Shown piece by piece: positions 4,441-5,005 of a stretch of DNA of 5,005 nt. Under the pieces are notes generated by a model. It ran no database searches. It was not told the DNA's origin and saw only the letters and a list, made by a program, of their open reading frames with translations. Source of the DNA: Hydrogenimonas sp. (lineage in GTDB: Bacteria > Campylobacterota > Campylobacteria > Campylobacterales > Hydrogenimonadaceae); NCBI GenBank assembly GCA_021647345.1, contig JAKIUX010000108.1, positions 1 through 5,005 of the forward strand, in the 5' to 3' direction. A program made the translations under genes and the position numbers. Position 1 is the stretch's first letter, and the number at the start of each line of letters is the position of its first letter.

Positions 4441-5005
4441 ATGATGCTAAAAGAGATTCTAAAACGTGACGGAACCAAAGAGCCGTTCGCACCTTATAAG
4501 ATAGAAGATGCGATAAAAGCGGCATTCAAAAGCCAAAATACCACATACGACTCTTCAATATTTTTCAACGTAATCGAGCGTTTGAAGCAGAAACGTCTTG
4601 CCGCTGTAGAAGATATTCAGGATATGATAGAGCAAGAGCTCTTCAAAGCTCGCTACTTCGACGTAATGCGCTCGTTCATGATCTACCGCCACACCCACAA
4701 AATGCAAAGAGAGCATATTCTCGGTCTTATGGAAGACACCACATTTGTAAACTCCACCGAAACGATAGAGGAGTATATCTCTAAAAGCGATTGGCGTATC
4801 AACGCAAACTCCAACACAGGCTACTCACATGCCGGTCTCATAAACAATACAGCCGGAAAAGTAATAGCCAACTACTGGCTTGACAAAGTATACTCGAAAG
4901 AGGAGGGATACGCCCATAGAAACGGTGACTACCATATACACGATTTAGACTGTCTTAGCGGATATTGCGCCGGATGGAGTCTAAGGGTTATTCTTGACGA
5001 GGGAT
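4441..5005 (+). CDS. nrdD: Anaerobic (class III) ribonucleoside-triphosphate reductase, N-terminal part
   Basis: The first 188 codons of NrdD, cut by the window end (full proteins are ~600-700 aa). This glycyl-radical enzyme makes dNTPs from NTPs without oxygen, after activation by the radical-SAM protein NrdG. Residues ~3-90 form an ATP-cone allosteric domain (I6-L7-K8-R9-D10-G11, F16, K20-I21, and A24-I25). The catalytic domain then begins with N123-S124-N125-T126-G127-Y128-S129-H130. Next come the block H159-R160-N161-G162-D163-Y164-H165-I166-H167-D168-L169-D170 and G174-Y175-C176-A177-G178-W179-S180-L181, all strongly conserved in NrdD. The start is ATG at 4441 (or the next codon, 4444), which gives the usual MLKEILKRDG-like N-terminus; no good Shine-Dalgarno is at normal spacing. 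The frame stays open back to 4381, so a TTG start at 4387 or 4408 is possible but less likely. The glycyl-radical site lies beyond the window. Confidence 0.95.
   Translation, partial: MMLKEILKRDGTKEPFAPYKIEDAIKAAFKSQNTTYDSSIFFNVIERLKQKRLAAVEDIQDMIEQELFKARYFDVMRSFMIYRHTHKMQREHILGLMEDTTFVNSTETIEEYISKSDWRINANSNTGYSHAGLINNTAGKVIANYWLDKVYSKEEGYAHRNGDYHIHDLDCLSGYCAGWSLRVILDEG

Noticed and set aside
1..5005. CRISPR array, phage or defence island.
   Set aside because: There are no regularly spaced repeats and no cas, phage or toxin-antitoxin genes; all genes fit respiratory or anaerobic metabolism.

Overview
The window looks like a chromosomal segment of a respiratory, microaerobic-to-anaerobic bacterium. 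The most likely group is a deep-vent or sediment Campylobacterota (Sulfurimonas, Sulfurovum, Nitratiruptor or Hydrogenimonas type). This is inferred from protein style (small DUF1858, DUF2249 and hemerythrin proteins, an FmdE-like protein, class III ribonucleotide reductase) and from tight gene packing with frequent GTG/TTG starts. No marker gene fixes the taxon.

Layout. (1) Positions 1-1256, plus strand: the C-terminal end of a membrane protein overlaps (ATGA) a MIP18/DUF59 iron-sulfur assembly factor. It is followed by a 91-aa two-helix membrane protein and a DUF1858 protein whose C-terminal half looks like DUF2249. (2) Positions 1243-3881, minus strand: a five-gene operon read right to left. 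Its genes are an unannotated 24-aa single-helix protein, a hemerythrin-like di-iron protein, a standalone DUF2249 protein, a 420-aa polytopic protein resembling heme-copper-oxidase/NnrS-associated membrane proteins, and an FmdE-like protein. Four of its junctions overlap or nearly touch, so translation is probably coupled. The two gene sets converge and overlap tail to tail by 14 bp. (3) Positions 3882-4440: a 559-bp divergent intergenic region. It holds a perfect FNR/DNR-type box and -10 placed for class II activation of the minus operon, a ~110-bp imperfect hairpin, a GTGTCA-repeat hairpin, and a structured leader ending in an intrinsic terminator. (4) Positions 4441-5005, plus strand: the first 188 codons of nrdD, the anaerobic (class III) ribonucleoside-triphosphate reductase.

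How it fits together. Hemerythrin, DUF2249, DUF1858, NnrS-like membrane proteins and Fe-S assembly factors co-occur in CRP/FNR-family regulons for denitrification and nitric oxide stress. The best reading is an oxygen/NO-responsive module for metal-centre protection or repair and for NO or O2 handling, next to a strictly anaerobic enzyme. The less described parts are the 24-aa leader protein, the 420-aa protein with three similar His-headed segments, the FmdE-like protein, and the non-coding elements in front of nrdD.
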